Source of the DNA: Shewanella schlegeliana | GTDB lineage: Bacteria; Pseudomonadota; Gammaproteobacteria; Enterobacterales; Shewanellaceae | Assembly (NCBI RefSeq): GCF_016765635.1 | Contig: NZ_JAESVD010000004.1 | Coordinates: 186,001 to 250,000 of the forward strand | Direction: 5' to 3' | Length of the DNA stretch: 64,000 nucleotides | In this document: positions 44,029 to 52,645 of the stretch, piece by piece | Layout: each line of letters starts with the position of its first letter | Numbering within the stretch: the first letter of the stretch is position 1 | The notes under the pieces: generated by a model | Databases searched by the model: none | What the model saw: only the letters and a program-made list of their open reading frames with translations | What the model was told of the DNA's origin: nothing | Made by a program: the position numbers and the translations under genes

Positions 44029-46248
44029 ATGCCAACATATTGCAAGGTATCTTTTACAATACTAATTTATTTTATAACAGTCTCAAATGTATGGAGTGCT
44101 ACATGGGAAACTATTGAGGATGGGGCGACCATAAACTTAATGTACAACGCGCAAACAACAGAATTTGAAAAGCAAGAACAATTAACTAGTCATTTTTCAA
44201 GACACATTTTTAAAGACACAAAAAATAAACTTAAGGAAGATAAACGCCTTACATTAAACAATAACACAACCCAAATACGTTACCATCAAGAGTATTTAGG
44301 GGTTCCAGTAATAGGAAGCAACATCGTTATCGAACAAACACACTCCTCAGTTAGTGATAACAATAGCAATTATCGCATTCGATATGGTCGATACTTAGAT
44401 AACATCCCCACTTTCCCTATAAAAGAAAGTCTAATCACTCCTGAAGATGCTCATGACATTTTAATCAGAGAGTTTAATGTAATTGAAAAAATCAGAAGCA
44501 AAGATAGCAAGTTATACCTATTTCAGGAAAACAACACTACATCTCCTATTATGATTTATCTAACATCAGCATTGCTAGAAAAGAGTGAACCTAGCAGGCC
44601 TTTCGCACTGATAAATGCAACAACCGGAGAGGTAATAAAAAAGTGGGATGGTATAAGAAATATTATAACGAAGATTGTAGCGAGGGTTGGTACAGGTCCT
44701 GGCGGCAATAAAAAAACAAGTAAATATTTCTATGGCACTAAATATGAAAAATTATTAGTTACAAAATCTGATAATAATATTTGTACAATGGAAAATGATT
44801 ATATCAAGACCATTAATCTTGAAAACAAAAAAACAGGTAACAAACCATTTAGTTATACATGTCCTAATAATACTGTTATGTCAATTAATGGTGCATACTC
44901 CCCACTCAATGATGCTCACTTCTTTGCAACCGAAACAATGAAAATGTTTCAAGATTGGTATGGGGTAAAATCTATACCGAAAAAGCTGCCTGTAAAGGTA
45001 CATTACGGCATTAATTATGATGGTGCATTTTGGGACGGGAAAGAGATTACGTTCGGAGATGGGGATCAAAATAGCTACCCAATGATTGTTCTTGACATTG
45101 TCGCGCATGAGATAGGCCACGCATTTACAGGTCGTCACTCAAGTTTATTATCCTCCGGTGAAAGTGGCGCCATTGACGAGGCCTTCGCTGATATGACAGG
45201 CGAGACGGCTGAATATTTTGTAAAAAAGAAAAATGACTGGTTGATTGGATATGAATCAACTAAAGGAAGCGAACCTTTACGTAGTATGAAGGCTCCAGAT
45301 AAAGATGGTAAGGGAATTAAGCACTACAAGCATTATAAACAAAATATGGATAAATATAAGGCATCAGGTATTTTTAACTATGCTTTTTATTTACTCGCTA
45401 ACAAACCCGGCTGGAATATCCGTAAAGCATTCGCCTTAATGGTTCACGCTAATATAATCTATTGGAGGATGGATACCAATTTTGAAGACGCTGCATGTTA
45501 TATCAACCATTCAGCTAAAGATAAAGGCTTTAACCCTTTAGATGTCGTCACAGTATTTTCAAAGGTAGGAGTAAATGCAACATGCAGCAATGGAACAGAA
45601 ATCCAAGTTGGCCGTATCGTTCAAGGTATGTCAGGAGCAAAGAATAGTAAGCATTTATTTTATCTTAATGTGCCTCGCGGCGCGAAAAACCTCACATTTA
45701 AAACTAGCAATGGCAACGGTGACGTAGACATTTACATAAGTAAAAAGCCTTCTTCTGCAAGCCAAGAATGTGGCTCGTTTCAATCAGGGAATGAAGAGCT
45801 GTGCCGAATCGCTAATCCGAAAATAGGTCGTTACTACTTCACTTTATATGGAGCAAGTAAGTTTAGCGGAATAACAATGGTTGCAGATTATGAAAAAGAC
45901 GGTGGGGTATACAGAACCAGTAAAAGCTACATAATACCAGATAATAACCCTAGTGGTGCTTACTCTCCCAATTGGGTCACGTCCGTTCAAGACTATAAAA
46001 CAGCTATAGTCTCAGTCAACATAGAACATAGTGATACCTCAGATCTAATTGTAAAACTAATACCGCCAGTCGGAGAGTCATACCTCTTACATAACAGAGT
46101 CATGTACCGTCCAAGTAGGATAAAAAGAACTTATAGAATTAAGTTGAACGATAGTAAAGTACGTGGGATCTGGTCTTTAAGTGCATTAGATACAAGACCT
46201 TCAGATAATGGTAGGATAATGCCATGGAGCATTTACTTTGAAAAATGA
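44029..46248 (+). CDS. M4 (thermolysin/vibriolysin) family metalloprotease with PPC and P domains; catalytic His replaced
   Basis: The 739-residue secreted protein has a signal peptide (FTILIYFITVSNVWSA), an FTP/PepSY propeptide to about residue 205, an M4 catalytic domain with VAHEIGHAFTG and GAIDEAFADMTGE (three zinc ligands), a PPC domain (NGDVDIYISKKP) and a C-terminal P/proprotein convertase-like domain. In family members the second active-site His lies in a DVHxSSGVFN-type motif; here it reads DKYKASGIFN, so that His is Tyr. The gene is notably AT-rich against its neighbours, which suggests transfer. It lies beside the ffs integration hotspot but outside the present element. Confidence 0.88.
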   Translation: MPTYCKVSFTILIYFITVSNVWSATWETIEDGATINLMYNAQTTEFEKQEQLTSHFSRHIFKDTKNKLKEDKRLTLNNNTTQIRYHQEYLGVPVIGSNIVIEQTHSSVSDNNSNYRIRYGRYLDNIPTFPIKESLITPEDAHDILIREFNVIEKIRSKDSKLYLFQENNTTSPIMIYLTSALLEKSEPSRPFALINATTGEVIKKWDGIRNIITKIVARVGTGPGGNKKTSKYFYGTKYEKLLVTKSDNNICTMENDYIKTINLENKKTGNKPFSYTCPNNTVMSINGAYSPLNDAHFFATETMKMFQDWYGVKSIPKKLPVKVHYGINYDGAFWDGKEITFGDGDQNSYPMIVLDIVAHEIGHAFTGRHSSLLSSGESGAIDEAFADMTGETAEYFVKKKNDWLIGYESTKGSEPLRSMKAPDKDGKGIKHYKHYKQNMDKYKASGIFNYAFYLLANKPGWNIRKAFALMVHANIIYWRMDTNFEDAACYINHSAKDKGFNPLDVVTVFSKVGVNATCSNGTEIQVGRIVQGMSGAKNSKHLFYLNVPRGAKNLTFKTSNGNGDVDIYISKKPSSASQECGSFQSGNEELCRIANPKIGRYYFTLYGASKFSGITMVADYEKDGGVYRTSKSYIIPDNNPSGAYSPNWVTSVQDYKTAIVSVNIEHSDTSDLIVKLIPPVGESYLLHNRVMYRPSRIKRTYRIKLNDSKVRGIWSLSALDTRPSDNGRIMPWSIYFEK

Positions 46249-46399
46249 CCACAGATCAAACCTAAGTCCAATCTTTTTAACCCTTAGTTAAAGTTAGCCA
46301 CACAGGAACTGCCTTAAATCGTTCTCGTGGCTAAGGACATTCTATTTTACGTTTGGGAGCTTTGCTGACCTTCAGATACACTATTTACATATAGCAAAT

Positions 46400-46601
46400 G
46401 CCACACTTGCTGCGGCAGCTCCCTTCTAAGGCGAATGACCGAGCTAAAGGGTTAAAGATAATATAGTGCGAGATAATGCTTTCATAATGACAAGTGGTAC
46501 ACACGAATTGTACAAGTAGGTCGATTTACAGGTTACAACTGAAAAGGAAAGCTGGATAATCTAGTAAAATCAGTAACTTATTAGTTTAAAGGGGAGTTTT
46601 T
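46400..46601. repeat. Degenerate ffs fragment (R1) plus flank F1
   Basis: 46400-46450 resembles part of the ffs gene (reverse orientation), sharing CACTTGCTGCGG and a GACCGAGCT-like end with the true copy. 46451-46601 is a flank that recurs at 46740-46890. Confidence 0.6.
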
Positions 46602-46689
46602 GAGGCCCCTAGAGCCGCACATTGATTATATAAGCCACATGAGTCACTTGCTGCGGTTGCTCGCTTCTAGGCCGAATGACCGAGCTCAA
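46602..46689 (-). pseudogene. Degenerate ffs remnant (R2)
   Basis: Blocks of the ffs 3' half (GCCCCTAGAGCCGCAC, then CACATGAGTCACTTGCTGCG, then AGGCCGAATGACCGAGCTC) are present with substitutions and a 13-bp interruption. The apical CTTCC motif is altered to CTTCT. It cannot fold as a normal SRP RNA. Confidence 0.7.
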
Positions 46690-46745
46690 GAGTTAAAGAG
46701 TTAAAGAGTTAAAGAGTTAAAGAGTTAAAGAGTTAAAGAGTTAAA
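46690..46745. repeat. Microsatellite, 7 x GAGTTAAA
   Basis: Seven perfect tandem copies of an 8-bp unit directly follow remnant R2. The homologous place after R1 has a single degenerate copy. Confidence 0.95.
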
Positions 46746-46890
46746 GATAATATAGTGCGAGATAACGCTTTCATAATGACAAGTGGTACACACGAATTGT
46801 ACAAGTAGGTCGATTTACGCATTAAAACTAAAATGGTAAGTTAAAATATCTAGCAAAATCAGTAGGTTATCACTTTAGAGGGGAGTTTTT
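46740..46890. repeat. Flank F2, second copy of the ffs-downstream flank
   Basis: It starts with the shared ATAATATAGTGCGAGATAA and includes GGTACACACGAATTGTACAA. It matches F1 at 46451-46601, most closely over the first 90 bp. Confidence 0.8.
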
Positions 46891-46987
46891 GGAGGCTCCC
46901 CTAGAGCCGCACCCCGGCACATGAGTCACTTGCTGCGGTTGCTCCCTTCCAGGCCTGGCCGAGTTCACAAGTTATCATTGCGGGGGG
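46888..46987 (-). pseudogene. Left attachment copy: truncated ffs (attL)
   Basis: These 100 bp are identical to 55264-55363, which form the 3' part of the intact ffs. Beyond 46987 the sequence diverges and no longer supplies the 5' arm that pairs with GGCTCTAGGGGAGCC, so this copy is probably non-functional. It marks the left end of the integrated element. Confidence 0.9.
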
Positions 46988-47256
46988 GGTACGAGGTAAG
47001 CACCCATTAACTGATTCAGAAATGACTCAAGTTGGGTTAAGTCGTTAATGTCGCACTCTTTGTACCACTCATTTAACCCTATGACAAGATATGACTGGTC
47101 GCCCTAAATCGGATTTGCCCCAAAGCTGCTATACACTCTAAGAATTAGCGTACTTTGTGCCTTTATCACACTATACAGATTATCGATGATGTATTCTCTA
47201 GATTGCCAACCAAGGCAAAAATCACCATTAAATCCATTAGATACGGGAGGTATGAA

Positions 47257-47418
47257 ATGGCGAATGTATTTTCAACTATTTGGCTGACGCTACGAGATCT
47301 TGCTAAGAGAAAGCGGGAAAATCCAGACGATGAAGAGTTACCAAAGGCATTTAAGAGTATTTTGGATATAGCTAAACAAAGAGAACCTAAGTCATACGAA
47401 GAATTTAAGGACAAATAG
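47257..47418 (+). CDS. Small hypothetical protein, first gene of the element
   Basis: The 53-residue charged protein (starts MANVFSTIWLTLRDLAKRKR) has a very good ribosome binding site, GGGAGG eight bases before the ATG. A longer frame from 47155 has none. It is probably helical and cytoplasmic. No family is recognised. It precedes the nuclease-like pair by 124 bp. Confidence 0.55.
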   Translation: MANVFSTIWLTLRDLAKRKRENPDDEELPKAFKSILDIAKQREPKSYEEFKDK

Positions 47419-47542
47419 GTGTATTAGTTAGGCTTCACACATAAATTTAGGGCTTGCTGCTGTTCGTCCCTCACAGGATTTTAGTAAGCTCATTGCACCG
47501 CTAAACGCGGCGTTAGCTGTTTAGAATATAAATTGAGATACG

Positions 47543-48340
47543 ATGACTATTAGCCAAGATTTCATGAGCTATCAACGCTCAATAGGTAAAAGCTTAAAGG
47601 TTGAAGAAAATCGAATAAGAGAGCTGATAGGAAAAGAGCATTGGCTTACTGATGGAGAGCATAAAGAGCAATTACTCAGAGATGCCCTTGATAATGTTTT
47701 ACCTGAAGTATATAGAGTAGGGACTGGTTTTGTTTGTTATCCATCTAATGAAACAAGTTCTGGTCAGCTAGACATACTGATTACTTCAAAGTCTTCACCA
47801 ACCCTATATAAAAAAGGTGCCTTACACTTCGTAACAGCTAGTAGTGTTAGAGCTATTATTGAAGTCAAAACCAAAATATCAAAGGGTAAGAAATTAATTT
47901 CTGTAATTTCAAAGTTAAGCCAGCAAATTAAATCTATCCGAGCTACAAATCCTGATTGTTGGGCAGGGTTATTTATATATGACAAAGGGAGACTAAAAGG
48001 TTCTGACGTTTTAGCTGTATTACAGTCTGTTACTGCTAATGATCCTGCTGGCGCTATAAATTGTGTTGCCATTGGTGAAAATAAATTTATTCGTTTTTGG
48101 GAAAATGGGCACAGGCAGAGTAGATTAGAACAGAGACCTATTTGGCATTCTTATGAGCTGAACTCTTTAGCTCATTCGTATTTCATCAGTAATATCATAG
48201 AGCAATGCTCCGAAACTATAGATGATCATCGGGCTCAAACACTGTTTCCATTACGAGGTGAATTTGGAAAAGAACAATTAAGGTCCCATTATGCTTTCTT
48301 AGGAGAAAGTTCAATTGCCCAATTTGAGGCTCACAGCTAA
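47543..48340 (+). CDS. DUF6602-type protein with PD-(D/E)XK nuclease-like core
   Basis: The 265-residue protein has an N-terminal helical region (YQRSIGKSLKVEENRIREL), a Glu-containing helix (DGEHKEQLLRDAL), then GQLDILITSK and RAIIEVKTKI, which form the E...D...ExK pattern of PD-(D/E)XK nucleases. The family impression (DUF6602) is from recall. It is cytoplasmic. It is 15 bp upstream of a GIY-YIG-like gene, so the two are probably one operon. A role in defence against foreign DNA or RNA is inferred from fold and location only. Confidence 0.7.
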   Translation: MTISQDFMSYQRSIGKSLKVEENRIRELIGKEHWLTDGEHKEQLLRDALDNVLPEVYRVGTGFVCYPSNETSSGQLDILITSKSSPTLYKKGALHFVTASSVRAIIEVKTKISKGKKLISVISKLSQQIKSIRATNPDCWAGLFIYDKGRLKGSDVLAVLQSVTANDPAGAINCVAIGENKFIRFWENGHRQSRLEQRPIWHSYELNSLAHSYFISNIIEQCSETIDDHRAQTLFPLRGEFGKEQLRSHYAFLGESSIAQFEAHS

Positions 48341-48355
48341 CAAATAAGGATAGTC

Positions 48356-48793
48356 ATGAGAAAATATCATCTGCGGTGGGCTGAGGAATGGCCTGATGAA
48401 ATATTTGATTTATATGATGAAGAGTGGAAGTCAAAGTTCGAAAATCAAGATGGAGTTTATGTTTTAGGTAGTAGTGATAATACGATGTTCACTTACCCTT
48501 GGGGTTCGTCCCCTATCTTCTATATTGGTAAGAGTGTCAATTTAATAAAAAGATTAAGGAGTCATCGTAAAGGTATATTACAAGCAGCTGAAGACCATAA
48601 CTCTAAATATTTTCGCCCCAAGAATCAGTATGGCGCTGCATTTGGTGCAGACACAGCTGTATTTTACCTAAAGGACTTTGATGATTTAGGTAAATATGAA
48701 TCAAAAATGATTACTGATTTTTACGATACTTATGGCTCTATACCTGTTGGAAATGGTGCTTGGCCTAAGTCAATATTAACCGAAGATGATTGA
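48356..48793 (+). CDS. GIY-YIG domain protein
   Basis: The 145-residue protein has the GIY-YIG core: DGVYVLG as the GIY strand, FYIGKSVNLIKRLRSH as the YIG strand with the catalytic Arg, and KYESKMITDFYDTYGSIPVGNG with the conserved Glu and Asn. A 30-residue N-terminal segment rich in Trp and acidic residues precedes it. It is a probable single-domain endonuclease. Coupling with the upstream PD-(D/E)XK-like gene (15 bp gap) suggests a two-nuclease module. Confidence 0.8.
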   Translation: MRKYHLRWAEEWPDEIFDLYDEEWKSKFENQDGVYVLGSSDNTMFTYPWGSSPIFYIGKSVNLIKRLRSHRKGILQAAEDHNSKYFRPKNQYGAAFGADTAVFYLKDFDDLGKYESKMITDFYDTYGSIPVGNGAWPKSILTEDD

Positions 48794-49088
48794 GTTATAA
48801 CAAGTCGCTGTAGGCGAATTTCAGCCAGTCCGGCTAAGTGGATCGTTACCGCACATATGGCACCATACTTTTCCTAACCAACAACTCATGAGCTAGAGTC
48901 AAAGCTCTAGCCCATTTATGCCCAATAACGACTTAGCTTGTACTGAAGGGACAATTGCATGGTAAGGTCGAGTCGCATCACCCAAAGTATCTGTTTATAT
49001 ATGAGTCAGTACAAATAAATAGAGTTCTTCATTGTTTTCCCATATTAATTATGACCAGATACAGTAAGCTAAAACCTATTAATCGCTT

Positions 49089-49158
49089 CTCAAAATATCA
49101 CAAATTTGTCTGAGGTCTTTTAATAAGAAGGCCTCAGCTAGCTCCCCCAGCCCCCTTC
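49089..49158. repeat. Direct repeat, left copy flanking the DUF4062 gene
   Basis: It shares CTCAAAATATC, GAGGTCTTTTAATA and GAAGGCCTCAGCTAG plus a C-rich tail with 50932-50995. The inner CTGAGG/CCTCAG pairs into a stem-loop. Confidence 0.8.
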
Positions 49159-49393
49159 AGTTCCTACTCTTTAGTCTCATCACCCAAACCATTAGACGGC
49201 GTATAGGCAAGCGAAATCAGTGTTCTCTCTAAGCACACGACTCTAGAGCCTAACGAAAGACGAACAGACCATGTCATACGCCTACTATGCCAAGCAGAAT
49301 CCAGACCTGAGACCGTACAAGGAGGCCATCGAATTGCTAGCTGCTTCGCTCTCTGAGGCTATCGACTAACATATCATGCGTTATAGCTTGAAG

Positions 49394-49446
49394 CTACGTG
49401 AAATCTAGTAGTCAACACCTTGGTAGCTATTTCAGATTTCACGTAG
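49394..49446. repeat. 13-bp perfect inverted repeat
   Basis: CTACGTGAAATCT (49394-49406) and AGATTTCACGTAG (49434-49446) are perfect complements 27 bp apart, between two decayed open frames. Confidence 0.85.
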
Positions 49447-49645
49447 GAGAACAATAGATAGAGACCACTCAAACAAGCCATCATTGCAGCAAAAGCTTTC
49501 ACATCCCACCAAGGATTTCTTGCCGATAGTTATGAAACATTAAGTACCTACATAGACTGCGGCGTGATTACAGTTGGCTTAAAAGACGAATACATTCAGG
49601 ACTCTTATCATACTCGCCTTAGGTGCTGGCCATTGGAACCTAAAA

Positions 49646-50857
49646 TTAGCTAACATTTTCCAAAGTATCATTACACTTTGCGAGCTCGATTTTATAAATT
49701 GTGTCTAGAACATCTTCCGTCGATCGAATAGTTTTCCTAATTTCAGCCAAAACACGATCAAGAGATTTTATAGCAACTCTTTTGGCCTTATTTAACTGAA
49801 GTGTAAGCTTAGGGAGGTTTAAAACACTCTCACGAAAACCTATTAGACCGTCTTGTGCACTCGTTGCTGATGATAAGAGCCCCGTAAGATTAGATTTTAA
49901 GTCCTCTACAGCTTCATGATCGTGATTAAGCTCGATAGAAATTGATATGCCCTTACTTAAAGCATCAAAAGCTTCAGTGCGAGATGAAGTTGCAATACTT
50001 ACTTGAGGCTCTAGGATTTCTGAATATCTAGTAAGATCGTCACTAGTAAGCTTAATAATTTTTCTGGTATCAGCTTGAGCATAAGAACCATCTTCCAGTT
50101 TTGGTAAATTAGATATATCTAACATCCGCTTGTTAAATTGAGAACCGATTTTAACTGTCGCATCACTCATGAGTTCGAATGCAGAGTTCATATCTGACAA
50201 GCGATCCTCATATATCTCTACGTAATCAAATAACCCATATTCATCTTCATCTTCGTGCGCTTCATCTACTACAATGAGTTTGTTTTCTAAGTTAGGCTCG
50301 TTATTTTTCTCTGAAGAAATAAGTTTCTGTGACCAAGCTTGTGCAACTCGACTCAAATGCCCTCTAACCATATTCTCGAAGTCTTCAGTACTCTCAAAGT
50401 CCCAATATAATCCTCCCTTCTCACCTAACTGCTTCTTTAATGACTGAAGTTTTTGTAATTGCTCAAAATCCATTTTTGATGGCGGAATGGCCTGATCTTT
50501 AAAGTAAACCATAATATCAATAGAGTTAGGAGATGCTTTATGTTTTTCGTATGCTCTTTGAAATTCTTCGATAGTTCCGGACTCAGCAACTGCAGTAGGC
50601 GTGCCGACTTTACTCCAAAACAATGCAATAAATACATCATAATCATCAGCAACTTGCTTATTAATAACGTCTTGAGGATACGCTCCAAAACTAGGGTGAA
50701 TGTCAGTTTCCCACCGAATCAACTCCAGACGTAAATTTAGAGTTTTACTCCAAGTTCTATTTAACTCTGAAATTATTGTCTCTAGAGCACTTCTTTCGTC
50801 TGCAACATCTCCCGGTGACGCTACAAATACACTTATGACTGTTTCACTTCTTGCCAT
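49646..50857 (-). CDS. DUF4062 domain protein with helical C-terminal half
   Basis: The 403-residue protein begins TVISVFVASPGDVADERSAL, the hallmark start of DUF4062 domains, and continues DYDVFIALFWSKVGTPT and SGTIEEFQRAYE. The N-terminal 170 residues thus form a TIR-like or nucleotide-processing fold by family. The C-terminal 220 residues are mainly helical with no recognised domain and no STAND NTPase, which is often the partner of DUF4062 in conflict systems. It is the only minus-strand cargo gene and lies between two direct repeats, suggesting it arrived as a unit. A defence role is inferred. Confidence 0.75.
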   Translation of the reverse strand: MARSETVISVFVASPGDVADERSALETIISELNRTWSKTLNLRLELIRWETDIHPSFGAYPQDVINKQVADDYDVFIALFWSKVGTPTAVAESGTIEEFQRAYEKHKASPNSIDIMVYFKDQAIPPSKMDFEQLQKLQSLKKQLGEKGGLYWDFESTEDFENMVRGHLSRVAQAWSQKLISSEKNNEPNLENKLIVVDEAHEDEDEYGLFDYVEIYEDRLSDMNSAFELMSDATVKIGSQFNKRMLDISNLPKLEDGSYAQADTRKIIKLTSDDLTRYSEILEPQVSIATSSRTEAFDALSKGISISIELNHDHEAVEDLKSNLTGLLSSATSAQDGLIGFRESVLNLPKLTLQLNKAKRVAIKSLDRVLAEIRKTIRSTEDVLDTIYKIELAKCNDTLENVS

Positions 50858-50931
50858 TTTACTATCCCTGAAAAATTTAGTTTACTGAAAGTAAAGTACT
50901 TTAAATACATAGCAATAGCCACTCAAAATAT

Positions 50932-50995
50932 CGCAAAATTGTCAGAGGTCTTTTAATAGAAGGCCTCAGCTAGTTTCCCCCCCTGCCCCCTCTCC
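50932..50995. repeat. Direct repeat, right copy flanking the DUF4062 gene
   Basis: It is an imperfect copy of 49089-49158 with a few substitutions and one-base length differences; same orientation. Confidence 0.8.
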
Positions 50996-51148
50996 GAATA
51001 CAACACAAAGCCAATATTTAGCTTTATTTAACCTGTAGACATAAACACTAGAGCACCAAGGCTCAGACATCAGAATCACTAGGCTCAACAAACCATCGTT
51101 AGATGACACCATCATAAGTGACCGCCAGCAGGTATCAACAAATTACCC

Positions 51149-51196
51149 GTTGACATTAATGACACTCAAGATTATTGTTGACACCGTTTATGACAC
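51149..51196. promoter_or_regulatory. Candidate recombinase binding or promoter repeats
   Basis: GTTGACATTAATGACAC (51149-51165) and GTTGACACCGTTTATGACAC (51177-51196) repeat the same half-sites just before the serine recombinase gene. They may form a res-like site or an autoregulated promoter. Confidence 0.4.
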
Positions 51197-51216
51197 CACC
51201 CACTGAGACTAACCTA

Positions 51217-51798
51217 ATGAGAACCTTTGCATACTGTCGTGTATCTACCGTTGAGCAGAACGCTGAAACACAAGCCCACCAGCTTAAGGAGAGAGTCGCT
51301 GACCTACTGGATACTCGCATCATAAGTGAATCTATATCTGGTGGTGTCGCAGCTATGGCTCGTCCAGCCTTTAAGGAACTAGTCGACCACAAGCTTGAGG
51401 CTGGTGACAGACTGGTAGTCTTGAAGCTTGACCGCTTAGGACGAGACGCTATTGATGTGCTTCAAACCATTAAGATGCTGACAGAGAAAGGGGTCTCAGT
51501 ACAATCGTTAGACCTGCCTGTATCAGACCTAAGCACTCCAGAGGGAAAGCTCATGCTTAGCCTTATGACTGCCTTTGCTGAGTTCGAGAAGTCTAGGATT
51601 ATCGAGAGAACACAAGAGGGTCTTGCGAGAGCTAAAGCCGAGGGTAAAACCTTAGGCCGCCCAGTAGCAAAAGGTACGACTCAATCAGTGCTCAAAGCTA
51701 GAGCCGATGGTCTATCCCAAGCCAAGGCAGCTCAAGTGCTAGGTCTATCATTAGCAACCATCAAGAGGCACTGGAATAAGGAACTACAAGCCCTCTAA
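51217..51798 (+). CDS. Small serine recombinase (resolvase/invertase)
   Basis: The 193-residue enzyme has FAYCRVSTVEQN with the catalytic Ser, LVVLKLDRLGRDAIDVL, the linking helix AFAEFEKSRIIERTQEGL and a C-terminal helix-turn-helix (GLSQAKAAQVLGLSLATIKRH shown in part: AAQVLGLSLATIKRHW). It is of Tn3-resolvase/Pin-invertase length. ATG 51217 is chosen because the protein then begins MRTFAYCRVS. It may resolve dimers of the excised element or move a sub-cassette; no invertible segment is obvious. Confidence 0.92.
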   Translation: MRTFAYCRVSTVEQNAETQAHQLKERVADLLDTRIISESISGGVAAMARPAFKELVDHKLEAGDRLVVLKLDRLGRDAIDVLQTIKMLTEKGVSVQSLDLPVSDLSTPEGKLMLSLMTAFAEFEKSRIIERTQEGLARAKAEGKTLGRPVAKGTTQSVLKARADGLSQAKAAQVLGLSLATIKRHWNKELQAL

Positions 51799-52645
51799 AT
51801 GATCCGTAGAGGCACGTTAGACCTCGCTTAGTACAATGGTAGCCATAAGGCATAATGAGCCACTCAAGATCCTTTAAGATCTTTAAATGCTTATCTGTCT
51901 GTGGCTACCTGTTTTAGTCGTGTCTACAGCAATAATAAGCCTCTAAAGTTCAGTATTTTGTAGATGTTTACGGACTATAGATAGAACTAAAAGCACACCT
52001 CCAGTACGACTATAGGTAGAAGAATATAAACCAGCTAACAGACTTGTCCCAGTTAGATGAGTCTACATATCTAATAACCAATGTCTTAAGTCTAGCTAAG
52101 TGAAATACTATCCTAAGCAATTTTATTATTTCCTTTTCCTGAGTCACCTTAACTTAAGTCCATTACTTAGTGGTCTTTAGCCTTGTATGCTGCTTTATTG
52201 CGACAACCAGCATAACGACTTCGTAAGTGACTGTTTGTAAATAACTAAAAGTAGGTCTCCGTTAAGAAACTTGAAACTTTGGTCTGACAACTAAAGGATA
52301 TTACTTAGCGGTGCGGCCAATATCAGCAACACCTAATTAACCTGTACTCTAATGGTGCTCTTTCCTAGATAGCCATAGAGATTGCGAAACGAAAATACAC
52401 CCTCAAAGCGGACTAAAGGACAAGAGTCGCTCTGTCTTACCAGAGTCAATTTAATCCCTGTTGTCGTGCCTTCAAATCACGGCAACCTCAACCAACACCA
52501 AGGTAACCCAAGACCTATAACCCAAACAGCATTTAATTAAGCGCATTCACTCGAGACCACACTTAGGAAGTATCCTTTGCTGTTTGGCCTTTGTGTGGAT
52601 GGGACTTGATGAGTGCCCTTACTTAAACTTAATGGATACAACCAT
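51799..52645. other. 0.85-kb stretch without a recognised gene
   Basis: Many stops occur in all frames. Short imperfect repeats such as GACTATAGATAGAA (about 51973) and GACTATAGGTAGAA (about 52009) occur. The stretch could hold a replication origin for the downstream helicase-like gene, but no iterons are clear. Confidence 0.4.

Larger units (their letters stand above)
48794..49645. other. Gene-poor stretch inside the element with decayed small frames
   Basis: A 32-residue frame (49271-49369, MSYAYYAKQNPDLRPYKEAI...) and a stop-bounded frame without a start (49465-49653, ...KAFTSHQGFLADSYETL...) flank a perfect 13-bp inverted repeat. They look like pieces of one or two decayed genes. A direct repeat copy lies at 49089-49158. 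Confidence 0.5.
50858..51216. other. Intergenic region with repeat copy and possible recombinase site
   Basis: It holds the right copy of the 65-70-bp direct repeat (50932-50995) and paired GTTGACA...TGACAC motifs before the serine recombinase. Otherwise no gene is seen. Confidence 0.5.

Noticed and set aside
46690..46745. CRISPR-like repeat array
   Set aside because: The units are contiguous 8-mers without spacers, and no cas gene is present in the window.
46888..46987. tRNA or tmRNA as the integration site
   Set aside because: There is no cloverleaf, anticodon or TPsiC arm; the sequence follows the order of 4.5S RNA motifs.
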